A DNA stretch of 64,000 nucleotides from Candidatus Poseidoniaceae archaeon (GTDB taxonomy: Archaea > Thermoplasmatota > Poseidoniia > Poseidoniales > Poseidoniaceae), in NCBI GenBank assembly GCA_949372645.1, contig CASIAP010000007.1:1-64000 (forward strand), in the 5' to 3' direction. The notes beneath the pieces were generated by a model. That model was not told the origin of the DNA. It ran no database searches and saw only the letters and a list, made by a program, of their open reading frames with translations. Positions 53,477 through 62,308 of the stretch are shown piece by piece; position 1 is the first letter of the stretch, and each line of letters begins with the position of its first letter. The translations under genes and the position numbers were made by a program.

Positions 53477-54577
53477 ATGAATGTGTTCAAAAGGGAACTG
53501 CACTCACCACTACCTATGGGGCAAGCATGGTGGCGCCGACCGTCCGCCCTTCCGCTTGTACTTCTTGTAATGGCGTTGTGCATCATCATCGCCGGTGGTA
53601 CAATTCGTATCAATGATGCTGGAGAATCATGCCCTGATTGGCCTCAATGCTTTGGCACATGGGGATTTGATATATCCCCCGATGAGCAAGGTGAATATTG
53701 GGCAGAAAATCCTGATGAAGAAGATTCACGCGGCCTTGACCATCGATATACAACCTTTGAGATCTTTTCTGAATGGTTTCATCGCCTCTTGGTCGGTATC
53801 ATTGCCATACCCATACTTCTGAATGCTATTTTGGCTTGGAAAATGATGGAGACGTATGGAAAAACAGTCTTCCGTTCGACCCTTTTGTCAGGTGTGTTGT
53901 TAATTGTTCAAGCATTGGTCGGTGCGTTGACCGTTTCGATGGATAATGTTGATTGGTCAGTAGCTTTACACCTCTCCCTCGCCAGTATATTTACTTCGAC
54001 CTTTTTGTTTCAGCATTTTGCAATGAGAAAGGCAGAAGGTTCTGAACATGAATTGTTTTCTATGAATGCTGAATTTGTTTCATCAAATAGACTTCGTGTT
54101 GATGCTATGGTTGGGTCAGTGTTTACCCTCCTGATTCTTGGAGCATGGGTCTCATCAACAGCTGGTGGGCAGTATAACCAAGGTTGTTCTGTTGGGTTCC
54201 CAAACGGTTGGCCAAAGTGCAACGGAACATTGCTTCCGTCCCTCGATGGTCCTGGTGTTTTGGTTCAAATGATTCATCGTTTTGGAGCTGTTCTTGTGGG
54301 ATTGGTATTGGTTTCAGGTTCTGCTCGCCTTCGAAGTGATGCACGAACCCACAATGTTTCGCCCTTGTTCGGACGTATTACTGACTTCACTGCTGGTTTA
54401 TGGATTCTCAATGTTCTTGTCGGCGGTTCCTACATTGTTCTAGCAGATATGGACGATTTCCCAGAATGGGTTTCCCTTCTTCACTTGGTTTTTGGAATTA
54501 GTTGTTTCCTTGTCGCTGTTTCAGCATCATTCTTTTTACGCCTAGGCACCGAACAAGGCTCATTGGAGGAGGAATGA
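53477..54577 (+). CDS. ctaA: Heme A synthase (CtaA/COX15)
   Basis: This eight-helix membrane enzyme oxidises heme O to heme A. GGTIRINDAGESCPDWPQCFG is the family's N-terminal signature with a Cys pair; EWFHRLLVG and, in the second half, MIHRFGAVLVGL carry the heme-ligand His residues. It has GQYNQGCSVGFPNGWPKCNG as a second Cys-rich external loop. ATG 53477 is used; ATG 53516 (MGQAWWRRP) fits the family better but leaves fewer residues. Its end overlaps ctaB (ATGA). It implies an aa3-type oxidase and oxygen respiration. Confidence 0.9.
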   Translation: MNVFKRELHSPLPMGQAWWRRPSALPLVLLVMALCIIIAGGTIRINDAGESCPDWPQCFGTWGFDISPDEQGEYWAENPDEEDSRGLDHRYTTFEIFSEWFHRLLVGIIAIPILLNAILAWKMMETYGKTVFRSTLLSGVLLIVQALVGALTVSMDNVDWSVALHLSLASIFTSTFLFQHFAMRKAEGSEHELFSMNAEFVSSNRLRVDAMVGSVFTLLILGAWVSSTAGGQYNQGCSVGFPNGWPKCNGTLLPSLDGPGVLVQMIHRFGAVLVGLVLVSGSARLRSDARTHNVSPLFGRITDFTAGLWILNVLVGGSYIVLADMDDFPEWVSLLHLVFGISCFLVAVSASFFLRLGTEQGSLEEE

Positions 54578-55596
54578 GTATGGTAGGAGAGTTGCAAGAA
54601 GACCTGGCACCTCATCCTGGTTGGTTCAAGGTGTTCACACAATTGATGAAACTTCGTGTCATCGTCTTGCTTCAAGTTACTGCGGTCTGCGCGATACTCA
54701 TCCACGACCTTCTCGCTCGTCATGGATTACTCGATGTTGATCGTTCTTGGATGGATACTTTCTCAACTATCCTCCTTACTGTGGTAGCAGGTACTCTTTC
54801 TGCTGGTGGTTCAAATTCAATCAACATGTGGTATGATGCAGATATTGACCCTCATATGCGCCGAACAATGAATCGGCCAGTTCCGCAAGGGCATATATCT
54901 GCACGAGGTGCCTTGCTCTTTGGATTAGTCATAGCGATATCAGGTTCTTCTCTGTTTTTTTTCGTACATTGGAAAGCCGCTTTTTGGTCTTTCTTCTCTG
55001 TAGCCTTCTATGTCCTCGTGTATTCAATGTGGCTGAAGCGTCGTACACCTCAAAATATTGTGATTGGCGGTCTTGCAGGCGCCACTCCTCCGCTAATTGG
55101 CTGGGCGGCAGCAGCAGCTTCAACGATTGATTCAAACAACCCTTTCGATTTGGGTTCACCTATTCCATGGATGCTGTTCATGTTGATTTTCTTGTGGACA
55201 CCTCCACATTTTTGGGCATTAGCACTGTATCGTTCGGGAGAATATGGGAAAGTCAATATTCCAATGATGAATGAAGTAAAAGGTCCTGAACATACTCTCT
55301 TCCAATCCAAAATATATTGTGTTCTTCTTATGATGCTCGGCTCTGTGCCTTGCTTTTGGCCAGAAAGTGGGCTTCCGCTTTTATGGGCATTCCTTGCGGG
55401 TGGTTTGACGCTGTGGTATTCAAAATCAGTTTGGGATATCGATCCACTTGAAGGACTCGATGTGAACGGTCGTATGCCAAAGGCAGCCCGCTCCTTTTTC
55501 CGTTCCATATACTATCTTGGTTGGATGCACGTTGCACTTGTGGCGGTTTGTGTCATTCCTCCAGAATGGCTTGGAGTTCTCGGACCATTGGCCTGA
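54574..55596 (+). CDS. ctaB: Protoheme IX farnesyltransferase (heme O synthase)
   Basis: This UbiA-family membrane prenyltransferase of about 340 residues adds farnesyl to heme B. The first Asp-rich site is in NMWYDADIDPHMRRTMNRPV, and the second conserved loop contains YSMWLKRRTPQN with GGLAGATPPLIGW. About nine hydrophobic segments follow. The start ATGAGTATGG overlaps the ctaA stop; the second ATG at 54580 is possible. GGAGGAG upstream supports 54574. With ctaA it makes heme A. Confidence 0.93.
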   Translation: MSMVGELQEDLAPHPGWFKVFTQLMKLRVIVLLQVTAVCAILIHDLLARHGLLDVDRSWMDTFSTILLTVVAGTLSAGGSNSINMWYDADIDPHMRRTMNRPVPQGHISARGALLFGLVIAISGSSLFFFVHWKAAFWSFFSVAFYVLVYSMWLKRRTPQNIVIGGLAGATPPLIGWAAAAASTIDSNNPFDLGSPIPWMLFMLIFLWTPPHFWALALYRSGEYGKVNIPMMNEVKGPEHTLFQSKIYCVLLMMLGSVPCFWPESGLPLLWAFLAGGLTLWYSKSVWDIDPLEGLDVNGRMPKAARSFFRSIYYLGWMHVALVAVCVIPPEWLGVLGPLA

Positions 55597-55628
55597 GTGC
55601 ATCGTTTTTACCACAGTTTAGTGAACTG

Positions 55629-55667
55629 CGGCAACCGTCATGTTCATGACTGCCTCGACGGTCGCCG
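55629..55667 (+). other. Long hairpin between ctaB and tRNA-Ser
   Basis: CGGC-A-ACCGTC (55629-55639) pairs with GACGGT-C-GCCG (55657-55667), giving ten base pairs and one mismatch around a 17-nt loop; the loop itself holds a small palindrome (GTCATGTTCATGAC overlaps it). It is 7 bases before the tRNA. It might be a ctaB mRNA end, a processing signal or a small RNA. No family match is recognised. Confidence 0.45.
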
Positions 55668-55674
55668 AGTTACT

Positions 55675-55761
55675 GCGGCAGTCGCATAGCCTGGCCATTG
55701 CGCTGGATTGCTAATCCAGTGGTGTTTCACCTCGGGAGTTCGAATCTCCCCTGCCGCGCCA
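55675..55761 (+). tRNA. tRNA-Ser (anticodon GCT) with encoded CCA
   Basis: The acceptor stem GCGGCAG (55675-55681) pairs with CTGCCGC (55751-55757); discriminator G 55758 and CCA 55759-55761 follow. The anticodon stem CTGGA/TCCAG surrounds TTGCTAA, anticodon GCT at 55710-55712. The extra arm GGTGTTTCACC is long, as in class II tRNA-Ser. The T arm is GGGAG-TTCGAAT-CTCCC. It reads AGC/AGU serine codons. No intron is seen. It is 7 bases before the end of a convergent surface-protein gene. Confidence 0.95.
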
Positions 55762-55768
55762 TCAATTC

Positions 55769-58720
55769 TTAATCAAAGAAATCTTCGAATTCATCTGCAG
55801 TCTCACGAGCACTCGACCGGCGATTACGTGCATTCATGACCCGAGCCAATCGTTTTCTTTTCTTGAAGAGGATTGGTAGGGAAATCATACTCATGACCAG
55901 GGTAATCAAAGCTACAGCGCCAGTGGTTTTGAATTCATCAACTTCCATATAATCAGTGAGTGTACCGAGCCATTCGACTCCAAGTGGTGGTTCCGGTTCT
56001 GGTGGTGGGATTGGCACCAAGTGTTGATTATATTCCCACCATTGGTCAGCAATCACAACACGGATTGAATTCACAGGATAGTCTACTTGCATGAGTTGAT
56101 TTCCAACAGAATCAACAGGTGCTAGGACATAATAGGACGTGCGCCAAGGTCGAATGTTTTCATCCTGTATTCCGCTTACGTTGTAATATCCCGTGTCCCC
56201 TGATGCCCCAGTCAATCCCACTTCCACTGGCGTCAGGAATCTCAAGTCGATTCCTTCAGGGTTCTGATCTGTTCGATATAAATCCCATGTGACATTACCC
56301 GTCGTTTCTTGATCTGGCCAAACCCATGTCATGTTCAAATCATAGCACATTGCCCAATCATTTTGAATCTTGTAACACTCAGTATCATTGGTGAACGTGG
56401 TCGTATATTTGATACTTGAAACAGATTTATCAGGCGCCAATGCATCACCGCAAATGGCCGTGCTCTGATCTGTTTCATCTCTTGAGATTTCAATATGGAG
56501 GAAGTCGGGATTTCCTTCACGGTCAGCTGGCATGATGGCGTAGGATGCACAGATGCCGGTAGGGAGCGGAGAAGGGTCAATCCATGTCGTAGAATCCTTC
56601 GCGACGGAGGCAACGAGTGTATTCATAGTCAATTGCTCCCATATGAACGCGTTGAAATCAGGATAAGGTTGAGGGAAAATTGTTCCAGCTCCATTTTCTA
56701 CTGTCAACTTAAATATTTCCCAAGAGCCAATGTAGGGGTTTTCGATGTCCCCTGTAGGGTCCCAATGGATTTGCATACTTCCACCTTCAAGTTGAGTAAA
56801 TTCAAGAGGTCCGCTGCTTGCATTTGGGGCAGGTGCGTTGCCGATAATGAGTAATACGCCATTTTGACTGAGTGTCACGTCAAAAGAGTTATCTGAATTT
56901 TTGGTATACTCGTTAAGGTAGGTCCAAATGTAGTCATCAAGAGATGGTAAAAAGCGTACATCAACACTTTCAAGTGGGATATTTGACGGTAAGAGGGCCG
57001 AAGTATTGAGGTGTATATTCATCTGTTCCAAGCCTGTGTTATCCGAGTCATCTTCACTTGCTAATACCTTGTATGAAAGCAGCATTAACGGTTGTCTCCC
57101 TTCTCCTATGCCATATTGTGTTCCGAGCACAGGTAGTATCGATTCATATTCGAGATAAGCTAATGATCGAGTAACTGCCTGTCCGGTAAAAAATGGTTCA
57201 TTATCGAGTGAGATGTAATTAAACAGGGTAATTTCTTTGTGAACCGATTCCAGTTCTCCAAAGGCATCGGTTACTCGTAGAGTGATAACGTGGTCGCCAA
57301 GCCCTAGTATTGATCCTGAGAGGTTAAGAGATTGCCCATATCCAAGAGATATGATGCCTGAGACCCACCATGAATAGTTAAGGGGTGCAGCAGCAGTATT
57401 GCTACTTCTCGCCTCCATTTCGATGTTTTCTCCAGTCGTATAGATCCCGAGAGGATTGCTCTGTACGATGACAGCATTGATGTTGCCTGCGAGAATATCA
57501 GTTTGTTCTGAGAGAGTGTTATCACCTGGTTTTGCATCTGGCCCTTCTATGAATGAAGTAGGTACGTTAATTGATAATATTCGATTAGTGCCAACATTTG
57601 TGAGGTTGAACATACATGAACGGGATTCAGCAGGCTTGAAGTTGGTTAATGTGCAAGATTCTTCTTCAAAGAGTTCTCCAATTGAATTATACACATTGAA
57701 TATGATCATCACGTAATTAACCGATAAATTCCCTTTGTTCGTAATGGTTGTATGGACCATGTCATCGCCATAATAGTACTCGTTTGAAGTCGAGTCATGT
57801 CCAGGGGCCATGGAAGTTGCTTGGAGGTCGAGGGTGTTGTCGAAGACGACGATGATTTCGGAGAGGTCATTCGAGGGATTCAAGTCTGCATAAGGCGTCC
57901 CGCTGCTGTTGAATAGCCCCCACGTGAGGCTAAAGGTTCCTTGAGTGGAGTGAGTCAATACTGGCATTGTTTGTGAAAATTGGGAAACTCCACCCCATGC
58001 CGGAAGATTTGTCACGTTCATATAAGATTCAGAAAGAAGGGTGGTTTTATCTTCACTCCAAAGTTGCCAGCCAAGTTGAGCAACAACGTTGCATGTACCA
58101 CATGCAGTGATTGAGCCTTTGAGCTGCATCGTATAATCGGTGCCTGTATTGAGGACTTTTTTCCCGTTATAGGTTGCAAGGTCGGTTAAGGTGCTTGTAG
58201 GGTCGTATGTTGAATCAACTGCGAGGTCAACAAAAGAGCGGGTAAGGTTGATGTGAAACTGGTAGGAATCATCAGAAGCGTCTTGGTCTAGTAAATCAAA
58301 AGCATATACTATGGTGAAAATCCCTTCTTTTCCTGCTGGGTTCCAGAAATCAGCTGATAAGAGTTTCAATGTTGTACCTGGGTGAATAGTTGAGGTGGGG
58401 AAACTACCACGGTCATCATATGTAGATTTGCAAATTGAAGTATCGACCTCTCCTTCACACGCATACCACCATAGGGCGCGATCTGCTATGGATTGAAATC
58501 CTTGATTTGAGATTGAAGCATTGAAACGAATCGGATCCCATGCTGAATTCCACGAGTCCTCTAGCGGGGAATTTGACATTTGAATCGACAAATCACCCGA
58601 TTCTACGGCTTTAGCATTAGGCACTGCCAGGAGTCCGGTAAAAGATGCAAATAAAAGGAGGAATACCAACGAAATACTTCCGCTTTTTAGCCTCGAATCA
58701 CTTGGAGCATAGCGCGACAT
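55769..58720 (-). CDS. Large secreted surface protein with Ig-like repeats and a C-terminal membrane anchor
   Basis: The protein has 983 residues. It has a signal peptide (SGSISLVFLLLFASFTGLLA, cleavage after AKA), then many beta-sandwich-type segments of CARDB/PKD style: ASISNQG and TITNKGNLSVNYV, and a PKD-like LRVTDAFGEL. Near the end is a membrane helix (TGAVALITLVMSMISLPILF) followed by a strongly basic stretch (KKRKRLARVMNARNRR) and an acidic end. There are many N-glycosylation sequons. It is a cell-surface structural or binding protein without enzyme motif. It is divergent from the pilin-like gene. Confidence 0.8.
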   Translation of the reverse strand: MSRYAPSDSRLKSGSISLVFLLLFASFTGLLAVPNAKAVESGDLSIQMSNSPLEDSWNSAWDPIRFNASISNQGFQSIADRALWWYACEGEVDTSICKSTYDDRGSFPTSTIHPGTTLKLLSADFWNPAGKEGIFTIVYAFDLLDQDASDDSYQFHINLTRSFVDLAVDSTYDPTSTLTDLATYNGKKVLNTGTDYTMQLKGSITACGTCNVVAQLGWQLWSEDKTTLLSESYMNVTNLPAWGGVSQFSQTMPVLTHSTQGTFSLTWGLFNSSGTPYADLNPSNDLSEIIVVFDNTLDLQATSMAPGHDSTSNEYYYGDDMVHTTITNKGNLSVNYVMIIFNVYNSIGELFEEESCTLTNFKPAESRSCMFNLTNVGTNRILSINVPTSFIEGPDAKPGDNTLSEQTDILAGNINAVIVQSNPLGIYTTGENIEMEARSSNTAAAPLNYSWWVSGIISLGYGQSLNLSGSILGLGDHVITLRVTDAFGELESVHKEITLFNYISLDNEPFFTGQAVTRSLAYLEYESILPVLGTQYGIGEGRQPLMLLSYKVLASEDDSDNTGLEQMNIHLNTSALLPSNIPLESVDVRFLPSLDDYIWTYLNEYTKNSDNSFDVTLSQNGVLLIIGNAPAPNASSGPLEFTQLEGGSMQIHWDPTGDIENPYIGSWEIFKLTVENGAGTIFPQPYPDFNAFIWEQLTMNTLVASVAKDSTTWIDPSPLPTGICASYAIMPADREGNPDFLHIEISRDETDQSTAICGDALAPDKSVSSIKYTTTFTNDTECYKIQNDWAMCYDLNMTWVWPDQETTGNVTWDLYRTDQNPEGIDLRFLTPVEVGLTGASGDTGYYNVSGIQDENIRPWRTSYYVLAPVDSVGNQLMQVDYPVNSIRVVIADQWWEYNQHLVPIPPPEPEPPLGVEWLGTLTDYMEVDEFKTTGAVALITLVMSMISLPILFKKRKRLARVMNARNRRSSARETADEFEDFFD

Positions 58721-58757
58721 TGAGAGGTGCCTTACAGCGGGGCTTCAAAGACTCATC

Positions 58758-58772
58758 GCCCCCGAAGGGGGC
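58758..58772. other. GC hairpin in a divergent promoter region
   Basis: GCCCCCGAAGGGGGC is a perfect 6-bp stem with a 3-base loop. It is the most GC-rich spot of the 100-base gap between two divergent surface-protein genes, so it could shape either leader or bind a regulator. Nothing further can be said. Confidence 0.4.
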
Positions 58773-58820
58773 AGATTAGCGTTAATGTGATGATTTGCAT
58801 CAACTCCATGCGGCAACCTC

Positions 58821-59930
58821 TTGAATCGTCGAATATCACCGATGTTCATGCGCGGGGGTGGATTTTGTTGTCTGAAAAGAGACGAAAATGCTCTTACAGC
58901 TGTGATTGAATTCCTTTCTGCATTTGCATTATTTTTAATGATCCTCACTGCTTTTTTATCACTCGCCCAACTTCAAATGGGCTCCAATGACCCGGATGTT
59001 GACCGGATTGACCGGTCTGCAGTACAGGGTTTAGACCGATTGACCTCAGATGGCGGTTGGTTCGTTCCGATGGGGGGGCAGGGGTTAGATTATGCCAATT
59101 CAACTTCGGAATGGCATCTTCTTGATGCAGTAGAACTGGATAGTGGCCGAGTACAAACTGGATTGGTAAAGGATGGAATTCTCGATCTTCAACGCATAGA
59201 GGCCCTGCGAAATGTGTCTGAAGAGAATATGGCGTTAGGTCTTGGCCTCGATGTGGGATACACCTTATTTTTGTCGATTGAAATCATCGAATCAAACATC
59301 TCTTCCCGGGTCGGCATGGAGTTGTTTTCTGGAGGGACTGAGCGCGCAACTGCTTCTTCCTCTTCGAATGCGAATCGTCAATTTGCACAGGGGGGGGAGC
59401 TTCTCCAAGTTGTACTTGAAGTTCACAAAGGGGGCAATAAGAATAATGACCTCTATTTGACCGAAATAATGATCCGCCCAATGTCTTCAGGCCCGGAATG
59501 GATTGAAATCTATAATCCAAATGACTTCGCTCTTGCTCTGCGCGGTTGGTCATTGAATCATACTTCTACTTCGAGTGCGAGTAATCTATTGTTCAAGGAA
59601 GGTATAATCTCGGGTCATTCGACCATTCTTTTGACGGGTGATGCGAGTTCTCAAGATTCTGGAAACGCTTCACAAGTACTCGATTTGTCACAGGAATCTT
59701 TCCTTGGTGTTGGCTCTCTAAACCTCTTGGCAGATGGTAGCGGAACTCTCTCTCTACGATATACTCAGGTTGATGAAGCTCGACCTTATGATGTCATGAG
59801 TGTAGGGTGGGGGGGGGATTCCGGCTTGTTTACTTCACTCGGCCAATCACTCGGGGCCGATCGTAATTCTGGCGGCACTGGGTTAAATTGGAGTGTCCAA
59901 CAAACCTCGACTCCCGGAGATTATTTCTGA
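58821..59930 (+). CDS. Pilin-like membrane protein with a lamin-tail domain
   Basis: The protein has about 369 residues. A short basic N-terminus with KRDENALTAVIEFLSAFALF is followed by a long hydrophobic helix (about 26-50), like the type IV pilin/archaellin class III signal where a charged site precedes a hydrophobic axis. The exterior part of about 150 residues is unknown. Residues about 215-310 form a lamin-tail domain: LYLTEIMIRPMSSGPEWIEI with YNPNDFALALRGWSLN. ATG 58821, 58842 or 58848 may be the start. Next is the KaiC-like cluster, suggesting a surface appendage or secretion link. Confidence 0.7.
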   Translation: MNRRISPMFMRGGGFCCLKRDENALTAVIEFLSAFALFLMILTAFLSLAQLQMGSNDPDVDRIDRSAVQGLDRLTSDGGWFVPMGGQGLDYANSTSEWHLLDAVELDSGRVQTGLVKDGILDLQRIEALRNVSEENMALGLGLDVGYTLFLSIEIIESNISSRVGMELFSGGTERATASSSSNANRQFAQGGELLQVVLEVHKGGNKNNDLYLTEIMIRPMSSGPEWIEIYNPNDFALALRGWSLNHTSTSSASNLLFKEGIISGHSTILLTGDASSQDSGNASQVLDLSQESFLGVGSLNLLADGSGTLSLRYTQVDEARPYDVMSVGWGGDSGLFTSLGQSLGADRNSGGTGLNWSVQQTSTPGDYF

Positions 59931-60008
59931 GGAGTCCAGTTCAACGTATTCGCCTCTCTCTTAGCGGATGCTTCATGAACCCATGGCCACTGGTCTGTAC
60001 AGATTCCC

Positions 60009-60797
60009 ATGCAGTCAACTTCAGTTTACACCCGGGACCGTTGCGTAACGGGTATTCATGGATTGGATGAAATCCTTCGTGGAGGCATCCCTCACGGTTC
60101 AACCGTGCTTGCTGCTGGGACCTGTGGTTCTGGAAAAACTACCCTTGCCATGGAATTCTTGGTTCGAGGTGCTTTAGCCAAATTACCAGAATCCTGTGCC
60201 CACTTTACTGCAACAGAACCTTCGATTAAATTACTTGAAAACATCCGACAATATGCCTTTTTCGACATGAAAATGGTCGATTCCGGGAAAATCAATGTTT
60301 TTGATATGGACGTTTTGTATTCATGGCTCGGGTTGGACAAAGCATCGTTCGATCTTGATGATGTTCACGCTCTGATTAAAGCAATCATCAATATTGTTCA
60401 TGAAATCGGTGCCACACGTTTAGTAATTGATTCAGTCACAACCTTATGTTACAAGATTAAATCTGAACAACTCATCCGAGATTTCCTCTTCACTTTGGGG
60501 AAGAAATTGGCATCGCTTGGCTGCACCACCATCCTCATCTCCGAAATCACATCAGCTACTGAAAATGCACATTGGTCTTCTTTTGGAGTTGAAGAAGCGA
60601 TTGCGGACGGTATTATCGTCATGGGTGACGTTGAACGTATGGGTCACCTTCTTCGATTTTTACAAGTCGTTAAAATGCGTGGAACTTCACACAGCCGAGC
60701 AAAGCATGCCATTGAATTAACTCCATTAGGCGTTATGCTCACTCCTATGCTCAAATGGGGCGCTCAGCACGATAAAACCAACAAGGTAGGGAACTGA
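60009..60797 (+). CDS. KaiC-like RecA-fold ATPase with an intact P-loop
   Basis: The protein has 262 residues and is a single KaiC-type domain. VTGIHGLDEILRGGIPHGS is the family start; Walker A is GTCGSGKTT (37-45) and Walker B RLVIDS (137-142). Gly/Asp-rich MGDVERMGHLLRFLQVVKMRG follows as in KaiC/RadA relatives. Single-domain KaiC proteins in archaea include the archaellum ATPase-regulator ArlH and many signalling proteins. It is the first gene of a three-gene group (3 and 10 bases apart) in which the next two have lost the P-loop. Confidence 0.88.
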   Translation: MQSTSVYTRDRCVTGIHGLDEILRGGIPHGSTVLAAGTCGSGKTTLAMEFLVRGALAKLPESCAHFTATEPSIKLLENIRQYAFFDMKMVDSGKINVFDMDVLYSWLGLDKASFDLDDVHALIKAIINIVHEIGATRLVIDSVTTLCYKIKSEQLIRDFLFTLGKKLASLGCTTILISEITSATENAHWSSFGVEEAIADGIIVMGDVERMGHLLRFLQVVKMRGTSHSRAKHAIELTPLGVMLTPMLKWGAQHDKTNKVGN

Positions 60798-60800
60798 TAC

Positions 60801-61406
60801 ATGTATTCTAACATTATTCTCGATGATCGAATTGCTGAACAATTATCAGCCGACATTAGTCTAAGTAGCGCAATACAAGTGCGGTTTGGCAACTCGAACG
60901 CGTTCAACGTGACGGCGAGTACCTTGATTCCTTTGATGCGAGATCATGATATGGGAGGAGTATACATTTGTGCGAGCGTTGGAGCTGCTGAACGGATTCA
61001 AGAATTCCAGGCCATCGGACTTTCTGATGAAGACATCTCGCGAATTCAATTTATTGATTTGGTTTCTTCCGGGATTCTTGGCGGGACTGATGTTGAACAC
61101 ACTAATATCCATTTTGTCGATAGCCCAATAATGCTCGAATCAGTCCTCCTTCGAACATTGTATATTCTCCGAATGACCACCTCAGTTCGAAACTTTGTAT
61201 TCTTGGACAGCGTCAATGCATTGGCAATATATAATGATGAGCGAATGCTTGCAGAATACCTTCACACGTTCATCAATACCTTCCGTCAAAGAGAAGTTCT
61301 CTCGGTCATTCTCAATGTCCCAGATCAAACTCCTCCGTTAGTTCTCTCTAATCTTGACCTTTACTGTACCGACTTAATTGATCGAGGACAAGTTCTGATT
61401 AACTGA
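60801..61406 (+). CDS. Degenerate KaiC-like protein without P-loop
   Basis: The protein has 201 residues. There is no Walker A motif. The fold is suggested by the alternating strand/helix pattern and a Walker B-like strand NFVFLDSVNAL followed by ERMLAEYLHTFINTFRQ, which matches the KaiC helix after Walker B. It probably cannot bind ATP in the usual way and may act as a regulatory subunit of its neighbours. The homology call is by pattern and context. Confidence 0.65.
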   Translation: MYSNIILDDRIAEQLSADISLSSAIQVRFGNSNAFNVTASTLIPLMRDHDMGGVYICASVGAAERIQEFQAIGLSDEDISRIQFIDLVSSGILGGTDVEHTNIHFVDSPIMLESVLLRTLYILRMTTSVRNFVFLDSVNALAIYNDERMLAEYLHTFINTFRQREVLSVILNVPDQTPPLVLSNLDLYCTDLIDRGQVLIN

Positions 61407-61416
61407 GGTTTCTATT

Positions 61417-62220
61417 ATGGCGCGTAAAATTGATTTCGACTCAGAAGATGAAGATTTTTTTGGAAAAGTAGGTTCTTTTGGAGTTCCAAAGTTCGATAAT
61501 GAAATGCATGGAGGGGTCCCTCGTGGGTTCATCATGGTTGCCTTTACGGATACGGGTTCAGGAAGTGAATTATTTGCAAAGCAATTCACTTCACCTGCTG
61601 AAGAATCAGATAACACTCTCTATATCTCGACCAATGAAGGTCAACAAGAAATAATCCGTATTTTCCAAAAGTATGATTGGCCACTCGACATCAGTGTCCG
61701 AACCATTGGTGAAGAATACAACTCGACTGTTTTGGAGCGTGAACTCCTTGCTAGCCGTTACCGATTGGAAGGCTTCCGACTCGATGACATTCGACGACTC
61801 GCTCAAACCCGGTTTGTCGATGACAATACACAAGATTATTTGACTGAAGTAACCAATGAAATCATGGCTCTTGGCCCCTATTTTAGAGCCGTTATTGACA
61901 GCCTTGATTTTTTCTTACAACGGGAAGATCCAGCACGTGTTATTGCAATGGTGCGTATGCTTCAAGCGCATACCCAATTGAATCGGGGACTTTTACTCAT
62001 CTCGGTTTCGACCAATGGTCTGGACGCGCTTGTCAAGCAAGAATTATCTTCAATCGCTGATATGGTTCTCTCCTTCCAAGTTCGAACAATTGGTACAGAT
62101 TTTGAAACTTCAATGATTGTTTCAAAGTTCCGAAATGCACCTGAAAATTTGAAAGTACTCGTATTCCGTGTGACTCCCGAAGAAGGAATCACTCCAGAAA
62201 CAGTCGAACGTATCGCTTGA
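61417..62220 (+). CDS. KaiC-like protein with a degenerate P-loop
   Basis: The protein has 267 residues. An acidic N-terminus (DFDSEDEDFFGKVG) precedes a KaiC-like start (FGVPKFDNEMHGGVPRGF). Where Walker A is expected it has FTDTGSGSEL (43-52), with Ser in place of the catalytic Lys. The Walker B-like strand RAVIDSLDFFL and the following RVIAMVRMLQAHTQLNRGLL are kept. It is therefore a likely pseudo-ATPase. It ends the three-gene KaiC-like group. Confidence 0.75.
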   Translation: MARKIDFDSEDEDFFGKVGSFGVPKFDNEMHGGVPRGFIMVAFTDTGSGSELFAKQFTSPAEESDNTLYISTNEGQQEIIRIFQKYDWPLDISVRTIGEEYNSTVLERELLASRYRLEGFRLDDIRRLAQTRFVDDNTQDYLTEVTNEIMALGPYFRAVIDSLDFFLQREDPARVIAMVRMLQAHTQLNRGLLLISVSTNGLDALVKQELSSIADMVLSFQVRTIGTDFETSMIVSKFRNAPENLKVLVFRVTPEEGITPETVERIA

Positions 62221-62308
62221 GGCACAGAACTGGCCGGGTTCAACACCGGTGCAATTCATGGTGCTTTTATGGCGACATCTCCAAAGAGGTCGGGGGTAAC
62301 GAGTCATC

